Assembly: GCA_028023455.1 (NCBI GenBank)
Contig: JAQFVV010000072.1
Location: forward strand, 3,058,501-3,122,500
Source of the DNA: Epiperipatus broadwayi
Taxonomy: Eukaryota; Onychophora; Udeonychophora; Euonychophora; Peripatidae
Length of the DNA stretch: 64,000 nucleotides
Reading direction: 5' to 3'
Position numbers and translations under genes: made by a program. This document shows positions 34,418 to 45,480 of the stretch, piece after piece (the first letter of the stretch is position 1; each line of letters starts with the position of its first letter). Under the pieces are notes generated by a model, which was given only the letters and a program-made list of their open reading frames with translations, ran no database searches and was not told the DNA's origin.

Positions 34418-34660
34418 CATGGGCTGAGCGCTTTCGAGTCAAGGCTCTCATAATCATAACTCTCTGTGAAGTAACTGTTTATCTAATGTTATACAAATAG
34501 ACAGCAACGCCATTAACAGAAAGGAAACGTGTTATTCGATATCCAGGAAATGGAATACTTGAACTTTGCATAAATTTGCAAAACATTAGACAATCATTAC
34601 TCCACAAAGAGCTATGATTATAGGAGCCCTGACTCTCGAAAGCACTCATCCCATGGTTTA
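34418..34660. repeat. Inverted pair of PLE-like tails
   Basis: TTAAACCATGGGCTGAGCGC...TTTCGAGTCAAGGCTCTCAT (34414-34465) returns inverted at 34605-34660. The GCGCTTTCGAG and CTCTCATAATCATA parts match the tail of the PLE remnant at 5455-5502. The 140 bp between the arms encode nothing I recognise. Confidence 0.6.
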
Positions 34661-34859
34661 ATAAGATATTAAATATTAACTTTGTGTGTATGCAGTTTTG
34701 ATAATTGTAAATAAAAAAATAGAACAATGGAAATGTCATTATTTTAATTAATCGAAAAGGGGGATGCTATTGTTTAGAAAATCCATTGCATCTACTATAA
34801 ATAAATAATTTAATTTAACTGAGATTAGAGAAACAGTGTAGAACAACAGTTTCAAAATG

Positions 34860-35985
34860 AATAGAAGTTTTGGTAGTTTCAATATTGGCCAAATTGAATT
34901 TCCACAGAAAGTAAAATGCAGTGGCTTCTCCATGATTTCAGAGGACAATATGCATAAAATTGACACTCTGCCCATCTGACAGTCAAAAATTGTTGGTAAT
35001 CTCCATATTGGTCAAATTGAATTTTCACAGAAGTAAAATGGAATGGCTTCTTCATGATTTCATAGGCCAATATGCATGAAATTGACACTCTGCCCATTTA
35101 ACATTCAAAAATTGTTGATACATGAAATTGACACTCTGCCCTAACATTCAAAAATTGTTGGTAATCTTCATATTGGTCAAACTGAATTTTCATAGAAGTA
35201 AAATGGAACCACTTCTCCATGATTTTATAGGCCAATATGCATGAAATTGACACTCTGCCCATCTGACATTCAAAAATTGTTGGTAATCTCCATATTGACC
35301 AAATTGAATTTTCACAGAAGTAAAATGGACTGGCTTCTCCATGATTTCAGAGGCCAATATGCATAAAATTGACATTCTGCCCATCTGACATTAAAAAATT
35401 GTTGGTAATCTCCATATTGGTCAAATTGAATTTTCACAGAAGTAAAATGGAATGGCTTCTTCATGATTTCATAGGCCAATATGCATGAAATTGACACTCT
35501 GCCTATTTAACATTCAAAAATTGTTGATAATCTTCATATTGGTCAAACTGAATTTTCATAGAAGTAAAATGGAACCACTTCTTCATGAGTTTATAGGCCA
35601 ATATGCATGAAATTGACACTCTGCCCATCTGACATTCAAAAATTGTTTGTAATCTCCATATTGGTCAAATTGAATTTTTACAGAATAAAAATGGAATGGC
35701 TTCTTCATGATTTCATAGGCCAATATGCATGAAATTGACACTCTGCCCATCTAACATTCAAAAAATGTTGGTAATCTTCATATTGGTCGAACTGAATTTT
35801 CATAGATAGGCCAATATGCATGAAATTGACACACTGCCCATCTGACATTCAAAAATTGTTGGTAATCTCCATATTGGTCAAATTGAATTTTTACAGAAAG
35901 TAAAATGGAATGGCTTCTTCATGATTTCCTAGGCCAATATGCATGAAATTGACACTCAGCTCATCTGACATTCAAAAATTGTTGG
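34860..35985. repeat. 122-bp satellite array, about nine units
   Basis: The marker TGACACTCTG occurs at 34961, 35083, 35129, 35248, 35370, 35492, 35614, 35736, 35827 and 35950. Most spacings are 122 bp; shorter ones (46 and 91) are partial units. Each unit includes GGCCAATATGCATGAAATTG and TTCAAAAATTGTTGGTAATC. The overlapping minus-strand peptides (61-96 codons) arise because the unit is not a multiple of three and carry no known domain. Confidence 0.9.
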
Positions 35986-37480
35986 CACTGAACTGAGTTA
36001 AAGGCTGAGAGTATTTATCTTATATATGTAGTAACCAGAATATATCATACTGGGGATCTATATAGGAAACCAATCAACTGATCTTGATATCCTAGTGGTA
36101 AATGACTTGTAGGTATCAAAAAACTAATAATTTGCATACATTTGAAGCACAGATAAAAATTGACTAGTGAACAACATATATGTTATATTTCAAATATTAA
36201 CTTTGTAGTTGGAAAAAATATATTTCAGCCTATAAACAACTTTTAAATAGCAAATAAATTACCTATTTAACGAGAAAAAGCATTCAGCAAGAAATTAAAT
36301 AGTGATTGATCAGATGAATGTTTCAGACAATGTTAAAAGCCTCCAAAGGATGGAAACTAATTTTATTTACTTTGAATTTTGCTTCATTTGACAAGTAAAA
36401 ATACTAGATTTTAAATTTATTTATATTTTGTAAAATTAGATTATATAAATAATTTCATCTATAATGCAAAGATAATTAAAATTAATAATTGAAATATTTT
36501 TATACTATAACACAAAATATCTTTGCATAGTTATATGCATTCACCTATATCTAAATCTAATCACTATTTATATAATATATATTGCTTATTTATGAGTGGT
36601 ATATTTTGTATTACTATACACGCACATCTATGAGCTTATATATAAATATGTGTGTGTGAGTTTTCTTGCTTTATTTATCAACCTGCTGAAATACTTCCTA
36701 ATAAAATTAGAATAATTTATTTGTGTTGTAGAGTATTTATTAGATGTTCTTTATTATTTTTATTTCCAATTAAAAAAGTATTATTTTAATATATAAAAAA
36801 GCATTAAACATTATTTTAAGATATTCCAGTAATGTTATTTATTGTTAGATTAGATTAAATAGTATATATATTTTTTTGTTCACAATTATCAGGATCCTTA
36901 TCATTTCAAACTTAGGTTTGGACTAATGGAATGTTGAATTATATTTTCTGAATATCTGCATAATTCTCTTTAAGATTATTTAGATGTCACTAAGATAGAG
37001 AAAATCATCTTTAAAGTACATTCACTTTATGCATTTTATGATTATTTCTAATTCACTTATGGCCAATACATTCATAATATGATTAGTATTGCTATAAGAA
37101 GTCCCTTTTTATAATATTTATATTTCATATTTAGCAATGGCTTGATAATGATTAGTCCAAGATTTTATCATATGTCTCTTAAATTTAATCATAGGTGTGA
37201 CTATTGATTCTTGATGACCAGCAGCTGGTGGTGCATGTTTATTACTTTTTTTTTTACTTATATTGGCTTCTAATATTGATTCTTTATTCGTTTACTGTGT
37301 GCATATTTATTATTGATATTAACCATTACTATTTCTTTCTATACTAGAGGTTAACAATTGCAGTTCTCATGCCAAATGTGGTTCATCGATTCCAATCTTG
37401 TGGATCTTTTTATCATGATAAACATAAGTACATTTGTTATTTCTTCTTGTAATTTATAAATAAATCTTTTGATGACTGGA
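35986..37480. repeat. Uncharacterised long repeat R, copy 1
   Basis: This stretch aligns collinearly with 56500-57730. Shared blocks include 'ctgaactgagttaaaggctg', CCTAGTGGT...GA, AAATTGACTAGTGA, CAGCAAGAAATTAAA, AAAGATAATTAAAATTAATA, TATTTTGTATTAC and TCTGCATAATT. Identity is moderate with many indels. There is no open frame. The 122-bp satellite directly abuts its left side. Confidence 0.75.
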
Positions 37481-37755
37481 GGAGAGGAAAAATGTGCATT
37501 ACAATATTGTTTCTTGAATTCAGTCTTATTATAGAATAGTAATTATTGTATATGATAAATATTTATATATTAGAAATTTATGAGTAAATCAAACTGTGAA
37601 AGAATTTTTTTGTTTTTATTTATTTATTTTTAATAGAATTTTATTCTTATTAAGATATATACAGATTGTATTAGGTTCTATTATTAAAATAAATGGTCAA
37701 ATATCCACAGCTATTCAGAAATTGTATTTTTCATGAATATATTTTTCATCTCTTT
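37481..37755. other. AT-rich spacer
   Basis: No gene recognised before the hAT element. Confidence 0.5.
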
Positions 37756-40700
37756 TCTTAGGTTCGCTCCGGTTCGCGCGAACCGGTTCTTAAAATATAA
37801 AAAAATTAGCGAACCGGTAGTTAAATTATCCGAAAATAAATTTTATTATTTTTATCCTAAAAAAAAGTTGAATTAACAAATTACTTAATTGTTTCCGACA
37901 ATAATCTAGAACATTATTTGTATTTTTTTGTTGTTGTTATATCTAATGTAGCAATGATTCTTTTTGAACTTATTAGGTTCAAAATGATTTCACCAGAATA
38001 ATTCGACTATACGACATTCCACTTGGAACGTGTGATATGTGCGAAGAAATTTGAGTGATTAAGAATTATTCTGCAAGTAATAATTCACAACAGTTTTGTT
38101 TTAAGTAATTAAATCCATTATTTATCGCATTCAAATTAGTTTCTTTAAAAGTATACAAATAAAAAGTGTTATTTTGTTACTGATAAATGAATCCATATTT
38201 AATTTTTATACAAGGTAAGAAAGAAATTAATTAACTATTAGTTTACTTACATTTAACAGAGGCGTTATTAAAATTAAAAATTAGAAATAAATTCGGCACA
38301 AATGTATTTATGTATTTAATGAAATTTACTCTTGGTGAAATTATTTTACTTTAAAGATAAAATAACTTCATTCAAAAGGACATATCATTGCGAAAATAAA
38401 CAGGATTTGTTTTTATTTGATTAGTAAATTTAATGGATGACCAGCTGTAGTAAGTTAATAGTACATTATTTTCATTTAGTTTGCTATATCTGGTGTAACA
38501 GTGTGTCTTTATTTTAGCAATGAGTTCAACATATTTTTTCTAGAATAACTTGGCAAGAAGATAGCTCATCAAATGGCATGACTCGTTTTCAAATATGTTT
38601 TTAATTTTTCTTTTTTTAATTTTACTATTTTAGTTAAGTTTTACGATTTGTTACCATTCATTTGTATTAAAAATCAATTAATTAGATGTTTTTTTTCTAA
38701 GGCCAATGTAACACAAGAATATATAAAAAAAATAAACCCTTCACAAGAAATGAAACGAGGATTTCTTCATAAAATATCCAAAAACTGATACAGAATCGAA
38801 AACGATAGTAAAGGATGATATTTTGAATCAAGTTTTGTTTTCTGTTTCTTCTGATACAACAGAAAATAATGTTGACAATACAAATAAGCTGTCCAGTTCC
38901 AAAAGTACAAAAGATGCATATAAAATAAATGTAGATAGTAACCTTCCTGGCTGCTGGAATATGAAATAAGCCAATGAATTCAAAGAAAAATATTGTGATT
39001 TACTTATTATTGGAAAAAAGCTTGGGTGTGATATCTATACCAAAATCGAGTCAATAAAAGTAACGTCAGCTCATGTGTCAAAAGAATGGAGAAGATGTAA
39101 TATTGTTCCACGTGGAAAAAATAAAATGATTCAACAAGCCTCTGTTCAAAAAAAAAATAAAGGAACACTTTTCATCAAAAGCACACCAGATATGTGTAAT
39201 GCAATTAAAAGAAAATGCAAAAAATGCAATTTCCAAATCCATAGACAAAGCTCATGAAAAGTTTATGAGCTCCACTTGTAAAATTTTCAATATGGTTTGC
39301 ACTTTATCAAAACTAAACTGACCATTTTCTGATATTGAACATTTGATAGAATTACAAAAAAAGAATGGGTTAGGTATGGGAGTGGGACTCCATTCTCGAT
39401 TTGCAGCTGTCAAAATTGTAGAACATATTGCAAAATACATTAAAAATAAAGTGTTTAGAAAAATAATAGATCAGAATTTAAAGATGTGTTATAATTAATG
39501 AGGTATCAACAATATCATACAAGCCAGTCCTTATCATTTTTATTACGGTTGAAGATATAGATTTTTTACCAACGATTTTTGTAGATTTAATGGAATTACA
39601 AAACAAAGATGCTAAAACCATTTACACTGCTCTACTACAAAGTCTGCATTTAGTAGGATTTGACAATCCATACTTAAAGAATAATTTGATTGGATTTTGT
39701 TCAGATGGAGAAAGTATGATCCTGGAAAGGTGGTCAGGAGTGAATGTTAAAATAAAAAATCACTATCCTGAGTTTATTATTTGCCATTTTTTGAGTCATT
39801 GCCTTCAGCTTCTGCTGGAGGATTCTACCAAAGACATAAAGCAAATGAATCACTTTAAAGCATTTATTAATGAAATATACAAAATCTTCCATCAGTTTAA
39901 TAAAAACCAAATGGCACTGAATAAAATTTCAACCAATTTGGGAATTGAATTCTAAAAATTGGTAGAGTTTTTGACCCAAGATGGGCAGCATGCAGTCATA
40001 AATCAGCAGTTGCAACATGGCGAGCCTATCCAACACTGTATTATTTTTTTTCTACTAATCATAAATTTTCTGGAATGGCTAAACATCTTGCCAACAAATA
40101 TTTTATGAGAGATCTGGCTTTAATAATCGATAAACTAGAAGAAATGTCTTTGTTGGCAGATGCTCTTCAAGGAATAAATGTAAATATATTGTATACTGAA
40201 CAATTGATTAAGAGAACAATTAAAGCATTTGAATATCAGAGAGAAGAGTGGTTCTTACAAAAAAAATAATAAATGAAACTAGCTCTTCTAAGGAATTCCT
40301 GCATATTAATTTTGTTGAAGACAACAAAGGTGCAAGTCTTCCACATCAAAAAGTACTAAATATAGTGACAACAAATATGACACTAAGATTAATGGATTAT
40401 AATAGCATAAGTAATGATATTCAAGATAGAAATCATAAAATCAATCAATTATTTAAAATTGTGAATTCAGATGCTTGGAATCTGAAAGAAGTTATAGTCC
40501 CCTGGAAAAAATTTGAAGAGAAATTACCAGATTTTTATAAAGTATTTCCTCATGAGATTTCAGTTAATGATTTCCTTGATTATGTTGAAAATGTTATGAA
40601 AAATTACCAGAAACATGTTGTACCTGAAACTATCTAATAAGTTAAAAATATAATTAAAACCATTGTTGTGAATTCCGCAGAGGCTGAATGAAGGTTTTCT

Positions 40701-41215
40701 GTGATGAACGCAATTTATTCAGATAAAAGAAATTACCTTGAAGTGAAAAATGTGGCAAATCTTCTAGTAATAAATTAGATAGGTCTTCCATTAGATTGTT
40801 GGGACTGCAGTGAGTTAGTTCAAGTATGGCTAAGAAATCACAACACAGCTGATGATGCTAAAGTCAAAAAGCATCCTTAACATGAAGATACATATGATGC
40901 AAATAGAATGTCAATATGGAAATATCTTGCCAAATAAATAAGTTTTGTTCCAATTATAAAAATGGTTTAATTCTTTTTGATTTCATAAGTGAGATTGCAA
41001 AGTACATCATAGTGTGCATGTGCACTGGTGCACTTTTTTGTGTATGGGGGGGGGGGTCATGCAAAATTTCTGAGAAGTTACCAAAACGTTTAGCTATGAA
41101 ACCAGGAAGTGATTTGCTTCCATGGCTTAGAAAGCAGAAAAATAAACAGAATAGGTTCTTAAATACAACCTATCTTTAGAGAACCGGTTCTTGGAAATTT
41201 GGGCTATTATCACTG
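37756..41215 (+). mobile_element. hAT transposon of KIAA1586-like type, inactivated
   Basis: The left end carries GGTTCGCTCCGGTTCGCG and GAACCGGTTCTTAAAA. The right end carries GAGAACCGGTTCTTGG and finishes TTTGGGCTATTATCACTG, which reads CAGTGATAATAGCCC from outside, a hAT-like terminus. The matching left terminus is blurred and no 8-bp duplication is found, so the left tip is mutated or lost. Inside are transposase remnants over about 2 kb. A G10 run lies near 41047. Confidence 0.75.
38900..40880 (+). pseudogene. KIAA1586-like hAT transposase, broken by stops and shifts
   Basis: The recognisable order in plus frames is as follows. An N-terminal part has CDLLIIGKKLGCDIYTK and HVSKEWRRCN (38990-39100). 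A middle part has LIELQKKNGLGMGVGLHSRF (39345-39400). Frame 39590-39955 has the catalytic-core-like NLIGFCSDGESMILE (Asp near residue 45) and [24 protein letters not shown] part is near 39975 and [20 protein letters not shown] at 40080-40140. The final dimerisation part, AE-RFSVMNAIYS, is at 40682-40720. Several stops and frame changes separate them. DDE-type hAT transposases cut and paste DNA; this one cannot. Confidence 0.75.
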
Positions 41216-41537
41216 CTTATGCCTCTTTAATGATGGGGGGGGGGGCGTAAACCAAATGGCTTATCATGTTAAAAATTTTACTAATCCCTGTTCTATATCA
41301 TTATAAATGTTAACCCAATTATGGCCTAGTGATGGTTATACTACAACATGATCACCCATGTTGGAGCCAAATATACATGTTTCTGAGAAACAAGTGCATT
41401 TATTTATTATGTAAAATTATAAAGGATGAAACAAAAGTAATTATTGTAATGGATTGAAGAAGAGAGTATTCATTTATTTAACCCTCAAAAGGCGCGTGCT
41501 CAATTAGTTTGAAAGGCTGATATTGGAATGAAATTAT

Positions 41538-42190
41538 GGTAATTATAAATTTATTTAAATACACATTGATTACGTAAGTAATATTCATTAAAGCTGTAGC
41601 CTCAAGCACATGCGTATAATAATGCAATAGTAGGAACCTCTACAGGTCTTAAATCACAAGCTTACTCTTTGGAAGAAAAGAGGGGAACCCTTCTTTACTT
41701 CAACCTACTTTCTATTTAAATAAGTGAAGCTGAAGTGGTTCGATCTGAGCGTGTAAGCCCACATTTCTTATTACACATTAATACTCATGAAATCTTTCGA
41801 TTTACAGTGAGTCAATGGAAAGATTTTATAATGAGAAATCTATTACTTACGTAATCAATGTGCGTTTAAATAAATTTATAATTACAACTTTAAATTATCG
41901 TAATAGATTTCTCACTATAAAATCTTTCCATTGACTCGCTGTAAATCGAAAGATTTCACGAGTATTAATGTGTAATAAGTAAATGTGGACTTAATCAGTG
42001 AAGTATTGAATAGCTTCACGCTCGCAGATTTAACCGCTTCAGCTTCACCTATTTAAATAGAAAGTAGGTTGAAGTAAAGAGGGTTCCCCTCTTTTCTTCC
42101 GAAGAGTAAGCTTGTGGTTTAAGACTCGTAGAGGTTTCTACTATCGCATTATTATACACATGTGCTTGAGGCTACAGCCTTAATGAATAT
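41538..42190. repeat. Double foldback (family 3) with order X-A-X'-A'
   Basis: Arm A (41581-41846) is inverted at 41900-42190 (TTCATTAAAGCTGTAGCCTC against GAGGCTACAGCCTTAATGAA). The 41538-41580 flank X (TTTAAATACACATTGATTAC) is itself inverted in the spacer at 41843-41886 (GTAATCAATGTGCGTTTAAA). The two inverted repeats are therefore interleaved. No coding capacity. Confidence 0.85.
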
Positions 42191-42597
42191 TAAAAGTAAT
42201 TATTATGAAATATATAATTGAGTATATATAAAAATTTGGTTATTATAATAAATAACTGATATATGAACATTAAATAATGGTGATGGTGTATATGTAAAAA
42301 GAGTTTATATTTAAAGTAGAAGAAAAGCAAAATAAAATTGGAGATTGGATAAAGTTTTTGGCTGTTGGAGTTTGTTTAACTGTACTTTCAGACATTGGGG
42401 GTAGATGGAGAATTTTGTTATTGGCTTGAGAACATGATGTTGTCATGTAACTCCATGATGTGTTTCTATTTCAAAGACTGCACCAAATCACTTTCAAGTT
42501 TTCATATTTACTCAGCTTCTAAGATTTAAAGGAATAAGATTTAACTTTCAAGGCAACTCCAATGTTCATATTATTTTTAGAATATCTTGTAACTTTA
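42191..42597. other. AT-rich spacer
   Basis: No gene recognised. Confidence 0.5.
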
Positions 42598-43300
42598 AGA
42601 TTTGAAACACCAGGCACTCTTATACCTGGTGACTAATTGTAAATAGAGTGGATTTGAACTCAGATTTTCAAGCCCCTTCACTATCCACACTATCTCATAC
42701 TACTGATACACATGACTATATACATGCAGAAGAGATGAATAATCACCACTTTACATATTTTGTACTAAACCAGCCCTCATCAGTTGGCCCAGACTATTAT
42801 CTCCCATACACACACACAGACATATATATATATATATAATGTGCTCAGTTTATATTAAGATAGAAAATCCTTTCACTTCAATGGAAGGCTTCAAACTTCA
42901 ATGGAAGGCTTCAACCCATTCCAACTCTTCAGCCATCCATACCATTGAAAAATCTGATGATAGAATTTCCAAATCCCATGCTGATGCCAATATTGTTGTT
43001 ATGCCCATGTTAACCTCAAGTTACTCTGACCCCTTACATATAGGACAGTATCCATTTAAATACGTAGAAGAGGGATGGGCAGAATGCAGGCTTAATATGT
43101 AAGATTTGAAATTCCAGGTACTCTTATACCTGGAGCCTAATTGTAAATATAGTTATTTGAACTCAGACTTTCAAGCTTCTTCATCTTTTCTGAATGTGTG
43201 TGATCATGAGTATCAGTAATATGAGATGAAGAGGCTTGAAAGTCTGAGTTCAAATCCACTATATTTGTAAGTTTAGAAACTCCTCATGACTAAGCTTCAA
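42598..43300. mobile_element. Foldback family 1, copy 6
   Basis: The left part has TTTGAACTCAGATTTTCAAG and the right part the inverse, CTTGAAAGTCTGAGTTCAAA. A direct repeat, AAGATTTGAAA followed by CCAGG(C/T)ACTCTTATACCTGG, occurs at 42598 and 43101. The centre includes the CCCATGTTAACC...GGACAGTATCC...GGATGGGCAGAA half-unit that is amplified in copy 4. The left-arm hammerhead (42745-42788, minus) keeps CUGAUGA but has AAAA for GAAA and a damaged stem III. The right-arm ribozyme is deleted. Confidence 0.8.
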
Positions 43301-43353
43301 GATTATAAAGTCTTTGTTAGCATTTTATATTTAGTGTTTTAAATAGTTTATAG

Positions 43354-43662
43354 CAGCAGTCCCCAACCTTTGTGCACTTAAGAGCACATTCTATAATACT
43401 GGCCAGGTGGCGGGCACCATTTATTTTTTCAATGCAAATTTATAGTTGGATATTGTTAATAATACGCATAATGTACAAAAAAATATTTATTTCAAAAATA
43501 AAATTTTAACATTTGATTACAATATAATACAATAATTTATAAGAAATTTTAAAAATTAAATTTATTTGTATCAGATAAATAATTTTTTATCGTGTTCGGA
43601 TAATGGCGGGCACACGTAAAATGGTCTGCAGATGCCCATGGGCATAGGGTTGGGGACACCTG
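43354..43662. mobile_element. hAT MITE, complete, with 8-bp target duplication
   Basis: It begins CAGCAGTCCCCAACC and ends GGTTGGGGACACCTG, so the inverted ends read CAG(C/G)(A/T)GTCCCCAACC. Direct 8-bp repeats, GTTTATAG, flank it at 43346-43353 and 43663-43670. The length is 309 bp with no coding capacity. A truncated relative is at 9811-10100. This is the typical form of a short hAT derivative mobilised in trans. Confidence 0.9.
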
Positions 43663-43670
43663 GTTTATAG

Positions 43671-44177
43671 TGTTTTAAGTGAGATAGTACAACCTGATTT
43701 GTTCATGCTATACTATGTATCTTAATTGCATGATAACTAGATGTTTTTCACATCCCAAGATTGTAAGTCACTATTTATTTTTATAGTTATTAAAATTCCT
43801 GTTGAAATTTTGGAAAAAAGTTGAATTACATCATTTGATATATGAACTTCATTTTAAGAATATATGTATAATTATGAAAAATATTAATTATTAGAAATAG
43901 GTTTATTACACTTTTCCTTTTCCCCAAGAGGAGGAATAATGAGATGGATTGGTCTTATAATGGAAAATAGAAATTGAAAAATTGATTAAAAAAATAATTT
44001 TAATGCAGGTTCTTTACTATCATGCCAATGAATTTATTTAAAAAAAACTTTTCTTAGAAATTAAAAATCATTTTTTGTTGTTGTTTTTAAAATAAGCTTA
44101 TAAAAAAAATTCTAGTCGCATTTATTAAAACCTTTTTTTTTTCTTTTTTTAATCTACAAAATTTGGTTATATGTTAA
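43671..44177. other. AT-rich spacer
   Basis: No gene recognised. Confidence 0.5.
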
Positions 44178-44249
44178 GCGTTGGTGGTCTGGCAGTTAGC
44201 ATAGCTGCCTTCCAAGCAGCTGTCCCGGATTTGCATCCTGGTCAATGCT
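44178..44249 (+). pseudogene. tRNA-Gly(UCC)-like copy, probably a pseudogene
   Basis: GCGTTGGTGGTCTGGCAG...GCTGCCTTCCAAGCAGC...CCGGATTTGCATCCTGG keeps the anticodon loop CTTCCAA (anticodon UCC). The T arm and D arm are mutated relative to the copy at 62250-62321, and the B box is weakened. It lies beside an (AT)n run. Confidence 0.65.
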
Positions 44250-44934
44250 TTGACTTATATATATATATATATAAACTTGGTTATATAGCAAAAATTTTCA
44301 TAGTTTGTTGTAAAGAATTTGATTTGTTTGCATAGATTAAGAATATACTTTGAACTTTTATGTATGTTATTTTTTTAAAAAAAAAAAACAATTTTAAATT
44401 ATTGTAGTTACAACACATTTCTTTAAAAGATATTGCATTTTATTATAATCATATTAATACAAATAAAATAATAAAATATGTTTTCCTAAAAAAAAAATAT
44501 GGACAAAATTTATATATAATTTTAAATGAAATATGGAATAACTGAAATATTGACTAAGTTATATTCTTAATTAATAATTTTTGAATTACTATAAATTATT
44601 TAAACTAAAATATTAAAAAGGACTCTATTTAATAAATGTTTTATTAAACTTATTTCTGATTTTGACAAAAATATAAAATTTTAAATCTAACAATGAAAGA
44701 AAAATATTTTGTGTAAAATAAGTATATTTTTTGATATATACCTTCTACAATTTGTTTTTACTTAAAATATTAGTTTATTTTTCTTTATTAAAACTTATTT
44801 TTTAATTTGATGAATGTAAATAAAAAAAAACAAAATACTGGTAATTTAATTATTAACTTATTTTAATAAACAAATATGCAAGACATTTTGACTTAGAAGA
44901 ATCATAAACATAACAGTAATTGTGATGGTAGAGT
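44250..44934. other. AT-rich DNA; 44505-44760 is a repeat copy
   Basis: The 44505-44760 part matches 34050-34310 (TTATTTCTGATTTTGACAAA and flanks). No gene recognised. Confidence 0.6.
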
Positions 44935-45420
44935 TGGCTTTACTCCCACATACAAAAAGCCTTGGATTCCCTTCCATAGATATCTAACATTACTCACTGC
45001 ATCACCAAAATCATCATACCCACTTACCAAGTTATATTGCTCACATCACCTCTCTTCCATTATCTACTCAAAAACTTGAAAACAGATTTCCAATTGAGTT
45101 CCATTCTCAAATAACCTACAAAATTAAATGCCAAGATCCAGCCTGCTCCTCCATCTACTATGGTGAATTTTGGGTCAATTTATCAACCCATAATGCTCAG
45201 CACTCATATCTTTATAATAAAGCCAAAATGCCACAGACAGTCAATTTTCTTTGACTACTTCTCCATAATGGCCATGTCATTGAGTCCACATACTTCAATG
45301 TCATTTGCACAGAGTGCAATGGTGCCAAATGCAAAATTTTAAGAAAGCATGGCTCATTTCAAGGGACAAATTTACCATTGACAAAAGGGAGTCATGCATC
45401 TCTCTTTCCAAAAAAAAACC
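44935..45420 (+). pseudogene. Possible coding remnant, family uncertain
   Basis: This block is clearly less AT-rich than its neighbours and shows coding-like pieces in shifting plus frames: PTYKKPWIPFHRYLTLLT near 44950, then TYKIKCQDPACSSIYYGEFW near 45115-45175, then YFNVICTECNGAKCKILRKH near 45295. The cysteine pairs followed by (S/K)IY-(Y/I)GE faintly recall a PLE GIY-YIG start, but I am not convinced. Stops interrupt it. The Ty3 element inserted just downstream. Confidence 0.35.
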
Positions 45421-45480
45421 TATCCAATCTACATAATCTTAAATGCAAATATTATGTAAAATAGTTTGAATACAATATAT

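Noticed and set aside
34879-35497. Family of overlapping minus-strand peptides with shared SILCILASEIM-type motifs
   Set aside because: They come from the 122-bp satellite, whose length forces frame changes between units. No known domain.
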